This document shows positions 47,205-55,002 of a stretch of 64,000 bases of DNA, in pieces. Under the pieces are notes generated by a model. It saw only the letters and a program-made list of their open reading frames with translations, searched no databases and was not told the origin of the DNA. The stretch's first letter is position 1. The number at the start of each line of letters is the position of its first letter. The DNA is from Maribacter sp. PR1 (lineage in GTDB: Bacteria > Bacteroidota > Bacteroidia > Flavobacteriales > Flavobacteriaceae): NCBI RefSeq assembly GCF_028464145.1, contig NZ_JAQPCG010000004.1, forward strand, positions 372,001 to 436,000, in the 5' to 3' direction. A program made the translations under genes and the position numbers.

Positions 47205-48487
47205 TGCTTTCTCAGTTTGGCAATTATACGTTCAGCTATTAGAACCAAAGCTATGGCTAACCATAGCCATGGTGACATGTCCATGGTTTTAAAATTTTGA
47301 GCGGATTTTTCTTTTTTCGAATATATTGAAGCTATTTCGGCCTCTGGCAAAATTCTTTGGTCAAGCAATTCCATATTTTTGGATATACTGTCGTTTTTCA
47401 AAAGGAGCTGAGCCAAAGTCCTCGTTAGGTCACTCGCTATCGTATTACTAATCGTTAATCTATCGGTTAACTGATACAATCCCTTTTGATCAGTTGTTTT
47501 GATCAAGCTATTTGTCAATGTATCCAATTGTAGGGTAATAGTTGTTAGGCCTAATTTGTCCGGTAGATCATCCCTTAACCATACCAACAGGTCCACCTTA
47601 TTTTCTAGGTTTATTAAAGCAACCGAATCCGATTTTTCAACGTGAATCTTGCGCAATCCATACTGAGCTATGGCCTTAAGGGATGCGGAAATGTATTGCA
47701 TTTCTCTCTCATAGTTAGTATCAAAGGCAATGGCGACATTCAGCGTATCATTGGCCAATAAAGGAATTTTAAAGTTTCCGTTCTCCGTCTTCAGTTCCAA
47801 ACTGTCCAAACTAGCAGAAATAATGCTTTCATCCTGTTGGGACAGCTTTGTCCTGTTCAACTCGGTGCGTTGAGGATTACTTTTCACTTCATATAATAAA
47901 ACAGAATCTTTTAGTCTTCTGGCACCCACAAATTCCCGAATGACAGGTTCATCATTTACAAGGACCCAATTGATATTCTTTGGAATTTTAGGTCGCAAGC
48001 CCTTTATCCCTGAAAGAAGTCCTTTCGTAAACAAGACAAAGCTGTCCGATTGAATTTCCGATAAATTCTGGGCAAGTTGCCAATAATTAGGAATTTCTTC
48101 ATTCTCGATATCTTCGGTTATCGCTGGAAATCCTTTTGAGAATAACCGAAGATTTTCTCGGGGCAATGAATCCAAAACGGTTTGTATTTTTCCATCTTCT
48201 AACAAAGATGGTTCTATGAGGTAGGTAATTGGTGCCCTGTTGGATTTGACTTTCCATCGTGGGGTTGCCAAATAAAAAACCAAAAGCGCCAATAATAAAA
48301 TCCTCAAAAAAAGCAGAAGTAACTCATTGAGTCTTATTTTTCTAGATTGCTTGGTGTCGAATTCCTTTAGATACTTTACGCTACCTACCTTTATGGTCTT
48401 CACATCCCCTTTATTCAACAAGTGAATGATGATGGGGATAAATAAAGATAATAACCCCCAGAGATATGTAGGTTGCAGAAGTGTCAT
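47201..48487 (-). CDS. BatA-domain membrane protein
   Basis: 428 residues. It begins with the TIGR02226-type double-helix domain: LLQPTYLWGLLSLFIPIIIHLLN at 3-25 and a second helix at about 58-75 ending in ATPRW. A long periplasmic region follows with no recognisable MIDAS (DxSxS) motif, and one helix lies near the C-terminus (about 407-423). It is therefore related to BatA by its membrane anchor but is not a standard von Willebrand protein. It abuts the DUF58 gene with no gap. Confidence 0.85.
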   Translation of the reverse strand: MTLLQPTYLWGLLSLFIPIIIHLLNKGDVKTIKVGSVKYLKEFDTKQSRKIRLNELLLLFLRILLLALLVFYLATPRWKVKSNRAPITYLIEPSLLEDGKIQTVLDSLPRENLRLFSKGFPAITEDIENEEIPNYWQLAQNLSEIQSDSFVLFTKGLLSGIKGLRPKIPKNINWVLVNDEPVIREFVGARRLKDSVLLYEVKSNPQRTELNRTKLSQQDESIISASLDSLELKTENGNFKIPLLANDTLNVAIAFDTNYEREMQYISASLKAIAQYGLRKIHVEKSDSVALINLENKVDLLVWLRDDLPDKLGLTTITLQLDTLTNSLIKTTDQKGLYQLTDRLTISNTIASDLTRTLAQLLLKNDSISKNMELLDQRILPEAEIASIYSKKEKSAQNFKTMDMSPWLWLAIALVLIAERIIAKLRKQ

Positions 48488-49384
48488 CTATCTAAGTTCT
48501 ATCCTTTTCTTTAGAAATAATTGCAAGGCCTCCTCGATTGGGTTTTTTAAACTGAAAAGCTCGTAGCCGATATTTTTGCTGAGACAGGCATTCTTAATTT
48601 CTTCCAAATTATTTTCAAGCGATTCTAAATATGTTTTTTTTGCATTTGTGGCATCTACCTTAACCTTTTTACCTGTTTCCAAATCTTCGAAAACCAAAGC
48701 ACCCGAATAATTAAACTCCAGCTCATTTTCACCTAGAACATGAAGTACAACGACTTCATTTCTAGAAGTCTTTAAATGATGTATCCAATGCGTCAATTCG
48801 GTATCCATTTCATGCATATCCGTAATTACAAAAAGTAATTCCTTTTGGGTCCTTTGATGGATTTTGTTCAAATCATCCAGGTTCGATGGCCATTCACCCC
48901 CAACCTTCATTTCAATCAATTCGTGCAAAATTCTATTGTAATGCTTTTTGTGGGAGGCTGGATAAACACTTTTAAGCCCAGAATTATTGAGGGCATAGAG
49001 ACCAACCATATCTCCTTGGCCATGGGATAAATAAGCTAACGATGCCACGAGAACTCTTACGAAGTCGATTTTTTTTAGTCCCGTTTCTTCATGTAACATG
49101 GAAGCGCTTGTGTCGATAATAAACTTCACATTAACCTGAGTATCTATGTCCGATTCCTTGATATAATAACGACCGGAACGGGCCAGCATCTTCCAATCCA
49201 ACAAACGCATGTCATCCCCAGGTTGATATCCTCTATATTGGCTAAATTCCTGCCCGGGCCCTACCCGTCTACTTTGATGTGAACCGGACAAAAAACCATC
49301 AACAATTACCCTGGCAATCAACGCCAGTCCGGATACACTGTTGATTATTTTAGGCTCAAATAATTTTCTGTAATCAGCTTTCAA
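48488..49384 (-). CDS. DUF58 protein with a vWA-like fold
   Basis: 298 residues. The DUF58 signature is clear: RRVGPGQEFSQYRGYQPGDDMRLLDWKMLARSGRYYIKE near 39-77. A vWA-like part begins with FIIDTSASM (residues near 88-96), which is a DxSxS metal site. Such proteins work with MoxR ATPases, perhaps as adaptors in envelope protein assembly; the detailed mechanism is not established. Spacing of 7 bp from moxR and none to the BatA gene marks a single operon. Confidence 0.9.
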   Translation of the reverse strand: MKADYRKLFEPKIINSVSGLALIARVIVDGFLSGSHQSRRVGPGQEFSQYRGYQPGDDMRLLDWKMLARSGRYYIKESDIDTQVNVKFIIDTSASMLHEETGLKKIDFVRVLVASLAYLSHGQGDMVGLYALNNSGLKSVYPASHKKHYNRILHELIEMKVGGEWPSNLDDLNKIHQRTQKELLFVITDMHEMDTELTHWIHHLKTSRNEVVVLHVLGENELEFNYSGALVFEDLETGKKVKVDATNAKKTYLESLENNLEEIKNACLSKNIGYELFSLKNPIEEALQLFLKKRIELR

Positions 49385-49391
49385 ATAGTAA

Positions 49392-50396
49392 TTACTTTGT
49401 GTTTACCTTAATATTTTCTAGTAGTTCTTGTGTCACTTTATCAGAATCTATGCCCTCGGCCTCAGCTCTAAAATTCACAATAACCCGGTGTCTAAGAACG
49501 GGATAGGCAACATTTTTCAAATCCTCGAAGGTTACCGAAAAACGTCCCTCTTGTAGCGCCCTTGCCTTGGCGGTCAGAATCATGGCTTGACCTGCCCTTG
49601 GACCCGCTCCCCAACTTACCCATTCTTTTACAAAACCATTTTCCGTAGATTCTGGGCGCGTTGCCCTAACAATGTTACTTACATAGGCGATAAGATCATC
49701 ACTGATATACACATCCCGCACCAATTCCTGAAGACGGATAATTTCTGGACCACTGATAATTTTTTCCACTTTAGGCTTATTCGAACCTGTTGTATGCTTA
49801 AGGATAGTCTCCTCCTCTGTTGCAGATGGGTATCCAATTTTTATGTAAAAAAGAAAACGGTCTTGTTGTGCTTCCGGAAGTGGAAAAGTTCCCGATTGCT
49901 CTATTGGATTTTGGGTGGCCAAAATGAAAAATGGACGGTCCATTTTATAGGTCTTACCGGAATACGTGACCTCAAATTCTTGCATGGCTTCTAAAAGTGC
50001 CGCCTGAGTTTTCGGTGGTGTTCTGTTGATTTCATCTGCCAGGACAATATTGGCGAATATAGGGCCCTTGTTAAATTTGAAAAATTTGTTCCCCGTGGTA
50101 TGATCTTCTTCCAAAATCTCCGTACCTACAATATCGGAAGGCATAAGATCTGGTGTAAACTGAATTCTATTGAATTCCAGGTCTATCGCCTGGGAAATGG
50201 TTTTTATCAATAAGGTTTTCGCCAAACCGGGGACTCCTTCCAGTAAAGCGTGACCACCAGCCAAAAAAGTGATAAGCATGTGCTCTATAGTCTCTTCCTG
50301 ACCAATTATCACTTTTCCAATTTCCTTTTTAAGCAACGGCAACTTATCCGTTAATTGTTTTATCTCCTGTTCCGCTGCCACTAAATTTTTATCCAT
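49392..50396 (-). CDS. MoxR-family AAA+ ATPase
   Basis: 334-residue chaperone-like ATPase. Walker A is GVPGLAKT near 59-66. Walker B is VLADEINRTPP near 118-128. Sensor 1 lies in FILATQNPIEQSGTFPLPEAQQDRF, with the helix-2 insert typical of MoxR. The C-terminal lid contains SWGAGPRAGQAMI and LRHRVIVNF. MoxR proteins act on partner vWA proteins, here presumably the DUF58 and BatA-like products that follow. It starts 9 bp after the DUF4159 gene. Confidence 0.95.
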   Translation of the reverse strand: MDKNLVAAEQEIKQLTDKLPLLKKEIGKVIIGQEETIEHMLITFLAGGHALLEGVPGLAKTLLIKTISQAIDLEFNRIQFTPDLMPSDIVGTEILEEDHTTGNKFFKFNKGPIFANIVLADEINRTPPKTQAALLEAMQEFEVTYSGKTYKMDRPFFILATQNPIEQSGTFPLPEAQQDRFLFYIKIGYPSATEEETILKHTTGSNKPKVEKIISGPEIIRLQELVRDVYISDDLIAYVSNIVRATRPESTENGFVKEWVSWGAGPRAGQAMILTAKARALQEGRFSVTFEDLKNVAYPVLRHRVIVNFRAEAEGIDSDKVTQELLENIKVNTK

Positions 50397-50405
50397 GTAC
50401 TATTC

Positions 50406-51035
50406 TTAAGATGTTAATGCATACATCACTATATTCACTCCAAATCTTGTATTATCGTTTTTATACCATCGTTTATTCCTAAAATCATAGTCCCATTCGC
50501 AACCATAATCCTTATTGCTGTAAAGTAATCCTATCCTACCATTGACTTCAATCGCTTTAAGATACTCATGGACCAAATCGTCTCCCCACCCGTTTAATTC
50601 TTGGGATGTCGTAGGAGGGCCATCCTCAAAATCGAAAAAAACAGAGTACAGTTCGTGATCATTTGGAAGTTTGACCAGTGCTTCGTTACCGAAAATTTCC
50701 TCCATCTGCCGTTCAAAGGATTTTGCAAAAAGACCATCGATATCATGATTGCAGTCATCCACAAAAACAAATCCACCATTATCCACATACTTTTTAAAAT
50801 TCTCTCGCTCCTTTTTGGAAAATTGCACCAATTTGTGACCGGACAAATAACAAAATGGACATTTGAAAATATCATCACTGGCCAACGGCACAATGTTTTC
50901 CACCGTATTCACCTGCAAGGTGGTATACTCCACCAAAGAATTGAGTAGATTAGACGGCATACGTTGATCTACGTCCCAATCGCCGGATTCATATTGTAAT
51001 CGGGTAAAGAAAAAATCGTTGCTCAAAATATTCAA
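50406..51035 (-). CDS. DUF4159 domain protein
   Basis: 209 residues, all one DUF4159 domain: FFFTRLQYESGDWD at the start, then FKCPFCYLSGHKLVQF, NGGFVFVDDCNHDIDGLF near 88-105 and GRIGLLYSNKDYGCEWDYDF. The fold resembles a class I amidotransferase domain, though a clear catalytic triad is not evident. There is no signal peptide. It heads the MoxR cluster, and the terminator at 51051-51093 separates it from the TldD/PmbA genes upstream. Confidence 0.88.
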   Translation of the reverse strand: MNILSNDFFFTRLQYESGDWDVDQRMPSNLLNSLVEYTTLQVNTVENIVPLASDDIFKCPFCYLSGHKLVQFSKKERENFKKYVDNGGFVFVDDCNHDIDGLFAKSFERQMEEIFGNEALVKLPNDHELYSVFFDFEDGPPTTSQELNGWGDDLVHEYLKAIEVNGRIGLLYSNKDYGCEWDYDFRNKRWYKNDNTRFGVNIVMYALTS

Positions 51036-51050
51036 TTCTCGATTATTGGG

Positions 51051-51093
51051 TAAAAGAAAAAACTGGTTGCAATGGAATAATATCGCAACCAGT
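51051..51093 (-). terminator. Intrinsic terminator after the PmbA-like gene
   Basis: ACTGGTTGC (51062-51070) pairs with GCAACCAGT (51085-51093) around a 14-base loop. On the minus strand it is followed by TTTTTTCTTTT. It ends the TldD/PmbA transcript 18 bp past the stop. Confidence 0.88.
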
Positions 51094-51111
51094 CTTTCAA
51101 GTTTTTATTAT

Positions 51112-52428
51112 CTATACGGCATCTGACAAGCTCGTAAAAGTAAAGTCCCTTATTTTCATGTAAGGAATTAAATTACCATTAATACGCACCTGTTCTCCCA
51201 GTGTTTCCAAGTTATTCAACATAATAACGGGGCTTTCATTAAAGCGGAAATTTTTTACCGGATGTTTAATCTTTCCATTCTCAATATAGAACGTTCCATC
51301 ACGGGTAAGACCGGTGTATAGTAAGGTCTGTGGGTCCACTGAACGAATGTACCATAGCCTGGTTACCAGAATTCCTTTTTTAGTACTCTTAATCAAATCA
51401 TCCAAAGAAGCATCGCCACCGGCCATGATTATGTTGTTTGGAAACGGTACGGGATCAACACCTTGCTGTTCCGCCCAATAACGGCTATAGGCCAAATTTT
51501 TAACCACGCCATTCTCTATCCAAGAGGTCTTCTTCAAGGGCTGTCCAGCTCCGTTCCAAGTACTCGTAGGAACTTCAGGATGAAGGGGATCCGACCAAAT
51601 ATTAACCCTTTCGTCTACAATCTTTTCGCCCATTTTTGTCCCTCCACCTTCTTTGGACATGAAACTTCGGCCTTCATCCGCAGTACGTGCGTTTAATGAC
51701 CTTGCCATATTAGTAAGCAGGTCCTCGGCTGCCGCGGGTTCTAATATAACGGTATACTTTCCAGGTTCTATTGCCAATGCTTCCTTAGACAATACAGCCT
51801 TATCGATGGCAATCTTAGATGCCTCGGCAGCATCGAACTTATTGATATCATTATAATCCCTGGACACCCATCCGGAACCCGTTCCATCATTGGTTCTCAT
51901 GGTTACCGTAAAATCTACGTTGGATGATTTATTGTAAGCAAACAAGCCTTTAGAATTCATCATCGCACTAAAGCCATAAGAATCATCCAAAAATCCTGCT
52001 GCTGTTACATCCTGGGATGCCGCCGGGGTTATACTGTCATTAGCTACCGTAGCGCGATACTCCGGAGTTATATTTGCTGTTGCCTCAATGTAATTGACGG
52101 CTTCATCATAGCTTTGCTGCTCTAAAGGCTCCATAAATTCTGGATTTTCCGGAGACAATTGTGCCAATTCCTCTGCCCTCTTTACTACCTTCTCCAAGGA
52201 AGCATCATCAAATTCGTCAATTGTTGCAGTCCCAGATTTTTTACCAAAATTGGACTGTACCACTAACGATTGATTGGATCGATGACCCGATGTGGAAACC
52301 GTATTTCTGGCATATCGGATATTTCCACTTTCGCTTCCACTTAAATTTACTTCACATGCGTCAGCAGTAGAAAAGCTCAACGCCTTTTCCATTATTTTTC
52401 TAGCCTCTTCTTCTGTATATATTGCCAT
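51112..52428 (-). CDS. TldD/PmbA (TldE) family protein without metal motif
   Basis: 438-residue partner of a TldD-type metalloprotease. The domain order of the family is intact: ADACEVNLSGSESGNIRYARN at about 18-38, the middle strand region, and a C-terminal GDASLDDLIKSTKKGILVTRLWYIRSVDPQTLLYTGLTRDGTFYIENG stretch. At the place of HExxxH the sequence is EPAAAEDLLTNMA, so it should be the non-catalytic TldE-like half of a heterodimer. It lies 28 bp after the TldD gene. Confidence 0.9.
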   Translation of the reverse strand: MAIYTEEEARKIMEKALSFSTADACEVNLSGSESGNIRYARNTVSTSGHRSNQSLVVQSNFGKKSGTATIDEFDDASLEKVVKRAEELAQLSPENPEFMEPLEQQSYDEAVNYIEATANITPEYRATVANDSITPAASQDVTAAGFLDDSYGFSAMMNSKGLFAYNKSSNVDFTVTMRTNDGTGSGWVSRDYNDINKFDAAEASKIAIDKAVLSKEALAIEPGKYTVILEPAAAEDLLTNMARSLNARTADEGRSFMSKEGGGTKMGEKIVDERVNIWSDPLHPEVPTSTWNGAGQPLKKTSWIENGVVKNLAYSRYWAEQQGVDPVPFPNNIIMAGGDASLDDLIKSTKKGILVTRLWYIRSVDPQTLLYTGLTRDGTFYIENGKIKHPVKNFRFNESPVIMLNNLETLGEQVRINGNLIPYMKIRDFTFTSLSDAV

Positions 52429-52456
52429 TTTTCGAATATTTTATATTGCGTATCCT

Positions 52457-54097
52457 TTAAATGGTACGACCTGTATTAATTACATTGATATCATTAAACC
52501 TAGATGTAGAACTACCGTGAGACACAGCACTTACCTGTGAAGGCTGTCCTTTACCATCGAAGAAAGATCCGAACATTCTATAATCCCCCTCGTCACAAAT
52601 CTTTGCACAGGAATTCCAAAATTCCTGGGTATTGGATTGATATGCCACATCATTTAACATACCCACAATCTCCCCGTTTTTGATTTCGTAAAAAACCGTT
52701 CCTCCAAACTGGAAGTTGTAACGTTGTTGGTCGATGGAATAAGATCCGCGTCCGGCGATATAAATCCCTTTTTCAACATCCTTTATCATCTCAGCAATGG
52801 AATATTTCTCCTTTCCTGGTTCCAAGGATACATTTGGCATACGTTGAAACTGTACGTCGTTCCAACTTTGTGCATAACAACAGCCATGGGATTCGTTCTG
52901 ATCAATAATATTCACCTGATCTCGTATCGCTTGATAGTTTACCAAGGTACCATTACGTACCAAATCCCATTTTTTAGTTTTGACCCCTTCGTCATCATAG
53001 CCTACCGCGCCTAAACTTCCAACCTGGGTCTTGTCGGCTACAAGATTTACAATGTCACTACCGTAATTAAAATCACCTGATTTCCATTTATCCAAAGTTG
53101 CAAAACTGGTTCCGGCATAATTGGCCTCGTATCCAAGTACACGATCCAATTCCAAAGGATGCCCTACCGATTCATGAATGGTAAGTCCCAAGTGGTTTGG
53201 TTCTAAGACCAAATCATATTTTCCAGGGTCAACCGATTTGGCCGTGAGCATTTCCTTGGCCTGTTTGGCGGCTTGCACGGCATCTTCTACAATATCGTAA
53301 CTCTTACTGTATAAAGTAATGCCTGCGGGACCCTCCATTTTCTCGGACGCTAGACCGTCCATATATTCATAACCAAGTCCCATTGGGGCGCTCATGGCCT
53401 GTCTGGTCTTGAATTTACCGGCCTCCCTATCTACGGCCGTTACACTGAATGTAGGCCATATTCTGTGTACATCTTGATCGATATACGAACCATCCGTAGA
53501 TGCAAAATACTTCTGCTCATTAACCATAAACAAGGCCGAATTCACAAAATTGGCCCCATTATCCATGGCAGCCGCGTTCGCACTTAACAATAAATCTACT
53601 TTCTCCGAAACCGGTACATCCTTAAAATCCTTCTTTATAGGTGTTTTCCATGAAACCTCACCGTGCGCCTGTACAGGGGCCAGTTTTACAGGTTCTTTTT
53701 GAATCTTGGAATTGGCCTTGGCAATCGCAACCGCTTGTTGTGTAGCTTTTTTTATACCATCCTCCGTTACATTATTGGTCGAAGCAAAACCCCAGGTACC
53801 ATTAGCTATAACGCGGATACCAATACCAAAGGATTCAGTATTCACCACATTTTGGACCTTATCCTCTCTAGTGAATACATATTGATTAAGGTACCTACCT
53901 ATACGGGCATCCGCATAACTAGACCCTAATGATTTTGCGGTATTTAGGGCGACATCTGCCATTTTCTTTTTCATGGCGACATCCATTCCCGGTTCCAAAA
54001 GGGCTTCGGTTTCAATAACATTACCCATCATGCTTGCGGGTACCAATAAAGAGGCCGCTCCCATTCCGGATAATTGTACAAAGTTTCTTCTTTTCAT
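52457..54097 (-). CDS. tldD: TldD-type metalloprotease subunit with Tat-like signal
   Basis: Catalytic half of the TldD/TldE protease, which degrades unfolded peptides and matures some peptide antibiotics in other bacteria. The zinc motif HESVGH is at 308-313. GRGSYSIDQQRYNFQFGGTVFYEIKNGEIVGML lies near the C-terminus. 546 residues. The N-terminus, KRRNFVQLSGMGAASLLVPASMMG, looks like a twin-arginine signal or anchor, unlike cytosolic E. coli TldD, so export in folded form is suggested. Its start faces the 420-bp gap before the tRNA gene. Confidence 0.9.
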   Translation of the reverse strand: MKRRNFVQLSGMGAASLLVPASMMGNVIETEALLEPGMDVAMKKKMADVALNTAKSLGSSYADARIGRYLNQYVFTREDKVQNVVNTESFGIGIRVIANGTWGFASTNNVTEDGIKKATQQAVAIAKANSKIQKEPVKLAPVQAHGEVSWKTPIKKDFKDVPVSEKVDLLLSANAAAMDNGANFVNSALFMVNEQKYFASTDGSYIDQDVHRIWPTFSVTAVDREAGKFKTRQAMSAPMGLGYEYMDGLASEKMEGPAGITLYSKSYDIVEDAVQAAKQAKEMLTAKSVDPGKYDLVLEPNHLGLTIHESVGHPLELDRVLGYEANYAGTSFATLDKWKSGDFNYGSDIVNLVADKTQVGSLGAVGYDDEGVKTKKWDLVRNGTLVNYQAIRDQVNIIDQNESHGCCYAQSWNDVQFQRMPNVSLEPGKEKYSIAEMIKDVEKGIYIAGRGSYSIDQQRYNFQFGGTVFYEIKNGEIVGMLNDVAYQSNTQEFWNSCAKICDEGDYRMFGSFFDGKGQPSQVSAVSHGSSTSRFNDINVINTGRTI

Positions 54098-54456
54098 GTG
54101 TTCGTATTAATTAAATTCTTGTTGGTCAGTATCCTTAGAAATATGAATATAGTTGGATGAAGCAACTGATGAGCATTGAACAATACCCTTTATAGAGGTA
54201 TCACTATCTTATAAACACTATCAAGTTTATTAATCCGTTAGGCTTCTAAAATAGGGAATTATACCTATAAGTACCCGTCGCTTTTAGATTTAATTAAGAA
54301 CATTTTATGAAATTCATATTTTGATGAGACAATATATAAGAATTTGTAAAACCCTTGTAAACTAGATCACAGTGGAACTTATCACCATGAAATATCTAAA
54401 AATCAGAAATTTGGAAGGGAGTTATAAAACAAAACACGGCTTTTTTTGTTTTTTAG
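54098..54456. other. AT-rich gap between tldD and the tRNA gene
   Basis: No convincing gene is seen on either strand. It must hold the minus-strand promoter of tldD, which I could not place with confidence. A 29-codon frame near 54387 on the plus strand runs into the tRNA promoter and is not credible. Confidence 0.5.
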
Positions 54457-54487
54457 TTGGTATATGTCAAATTTGAAATTATATTTG
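54457..54487 (+). promoter_or_regulatory. Promoter of the tRNA-Phe gene
   Basis: TTG at 54457-54459 and TATATTTG at 54480-54487, 20 bp apart, match the Bacteroidota consensus in full. Initiation is predicted about 7 bp later, near 54494, just upstream of the palindrome and the tRNA. Confidence 0.75.
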
Positions 54488-54496
54488 CAGCCGCTA

Positions 54497-54514
54497 TCCC
54501 GATAGCTATCGGGA
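54497..54514. repeat. Perfect 18-bp palindrome in the tRNA-Phe leader
   Basis: TCCCGATAGCTATCGGGA reads the same on both strands. It starts near the predicted transcription start and ends 3 bp before the tRNA. In RNA it would fold as a tight hairpin in the precursor leader. Sequences of this kind recur in flavobacterial genomes, so it may be a dispersed repeat rather than a tRNA-specific element. Confidence 0.8.
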
Positions 54515-54517
54515 CTT

Positions 54518-54590
<73 letters not shown>

Positions 54591-54600
54591 CAATATGCAC

Positions 54601-54633
54601 AAACCCATCCACTTTAGTGTGATGGGTTTTTTT
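54601..54633 (+). terminator. Terminator of the tRNA-Phe transcript
   Basis: AAACCCATC (54601-54609) pairs with GATGGGTTT (54621-54629), with a further inner CACT/AGTG pairing, followed by T residues. It sits 10 bp past the tRNA. Confidence 0.88.
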
Positions 54634-54671
54634 ATGACAAATACCGTAAGCGTTTACGCTTAATAGGTTTT

Positions 54672-54813
54672 GGGGATAAAAAAACAACAGCCGATTAGGC
54701 TGTTGGGTTTGTGTATTGACTTTTGGGAACAAAGGAAAAACGAGCAAAGCGAAGTTATCTCCTGGAGGTACCACTTAACGCAGCGAACCCGCTCCTTCAA
54801 GAGCGGGTTTTTT
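54672..54813 (+). repeat. Repeat module A: stem-loop, tRNA-tail block, terminator
   Basis: After an A-tract, CAACAGCC (54685-54692) pairs with GGCTGTTG (54698-54705). Then 25 bases lead to a 44-base block (54731-54774) whose end, TCCTGGAGGTACCAC, is identical to the 3' end of tRNA-Phe. An intrinsic terminator follows: AACCCGCTC (54786-54794) with GAGCGGGTT (54801-54809) and a T-run. Another small hairpin (54647-54662) precedes the module. It has the shape of a short terminated RNA gene, but no promoter was identified, and read-through from the tRNA is possible. Confidence 0.7.
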
Positions 54814-54852
54814 ATTTTCCGATTTTTGGAAAGCTTGTTTTATCAAAAAGCA

Positions 54853-54987
54853 GGGAAATAAAAAATAGCTGCCCCTGGCAGCTAGGTTCGCTATTTTCAA
54901 CCGGGAGGCTAAAGGAACAACGAGCATAGCGAGATTATCTCCTGGAGATACCACATAAAATCCCTAACGAACGGTAGGGATTTTATG
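54853..54987 (+). repeat. Repeat module B: diverged copy of module A
   Basis: The same order lies about 180 bp downstream. TAGCTGCC (54866-54873) pairs with GGCAGCTA (54877-54884), then 26 bases, then a 44-base block (54911-54954) identical to that of module A at 39 of 44 positions. A 13-bp stem follows (54954-54966 with 54975-54987). Its stem differs from that of A at three pairs, and both partners changed each time. The last hairpin lacks a clear T-run on the plus strand and may also serve the GH32 gene ending at 55003. Confidence 0.7.
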
Positions 54988-55002
54988 TTTTCAAGATATC
55001 TT

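Noticed and set aside
54387..54476. 29-codon frame before the tRNA
   Set aside because: It runs through the tRNA promoter, has no family match by eye and no terminator of its own.
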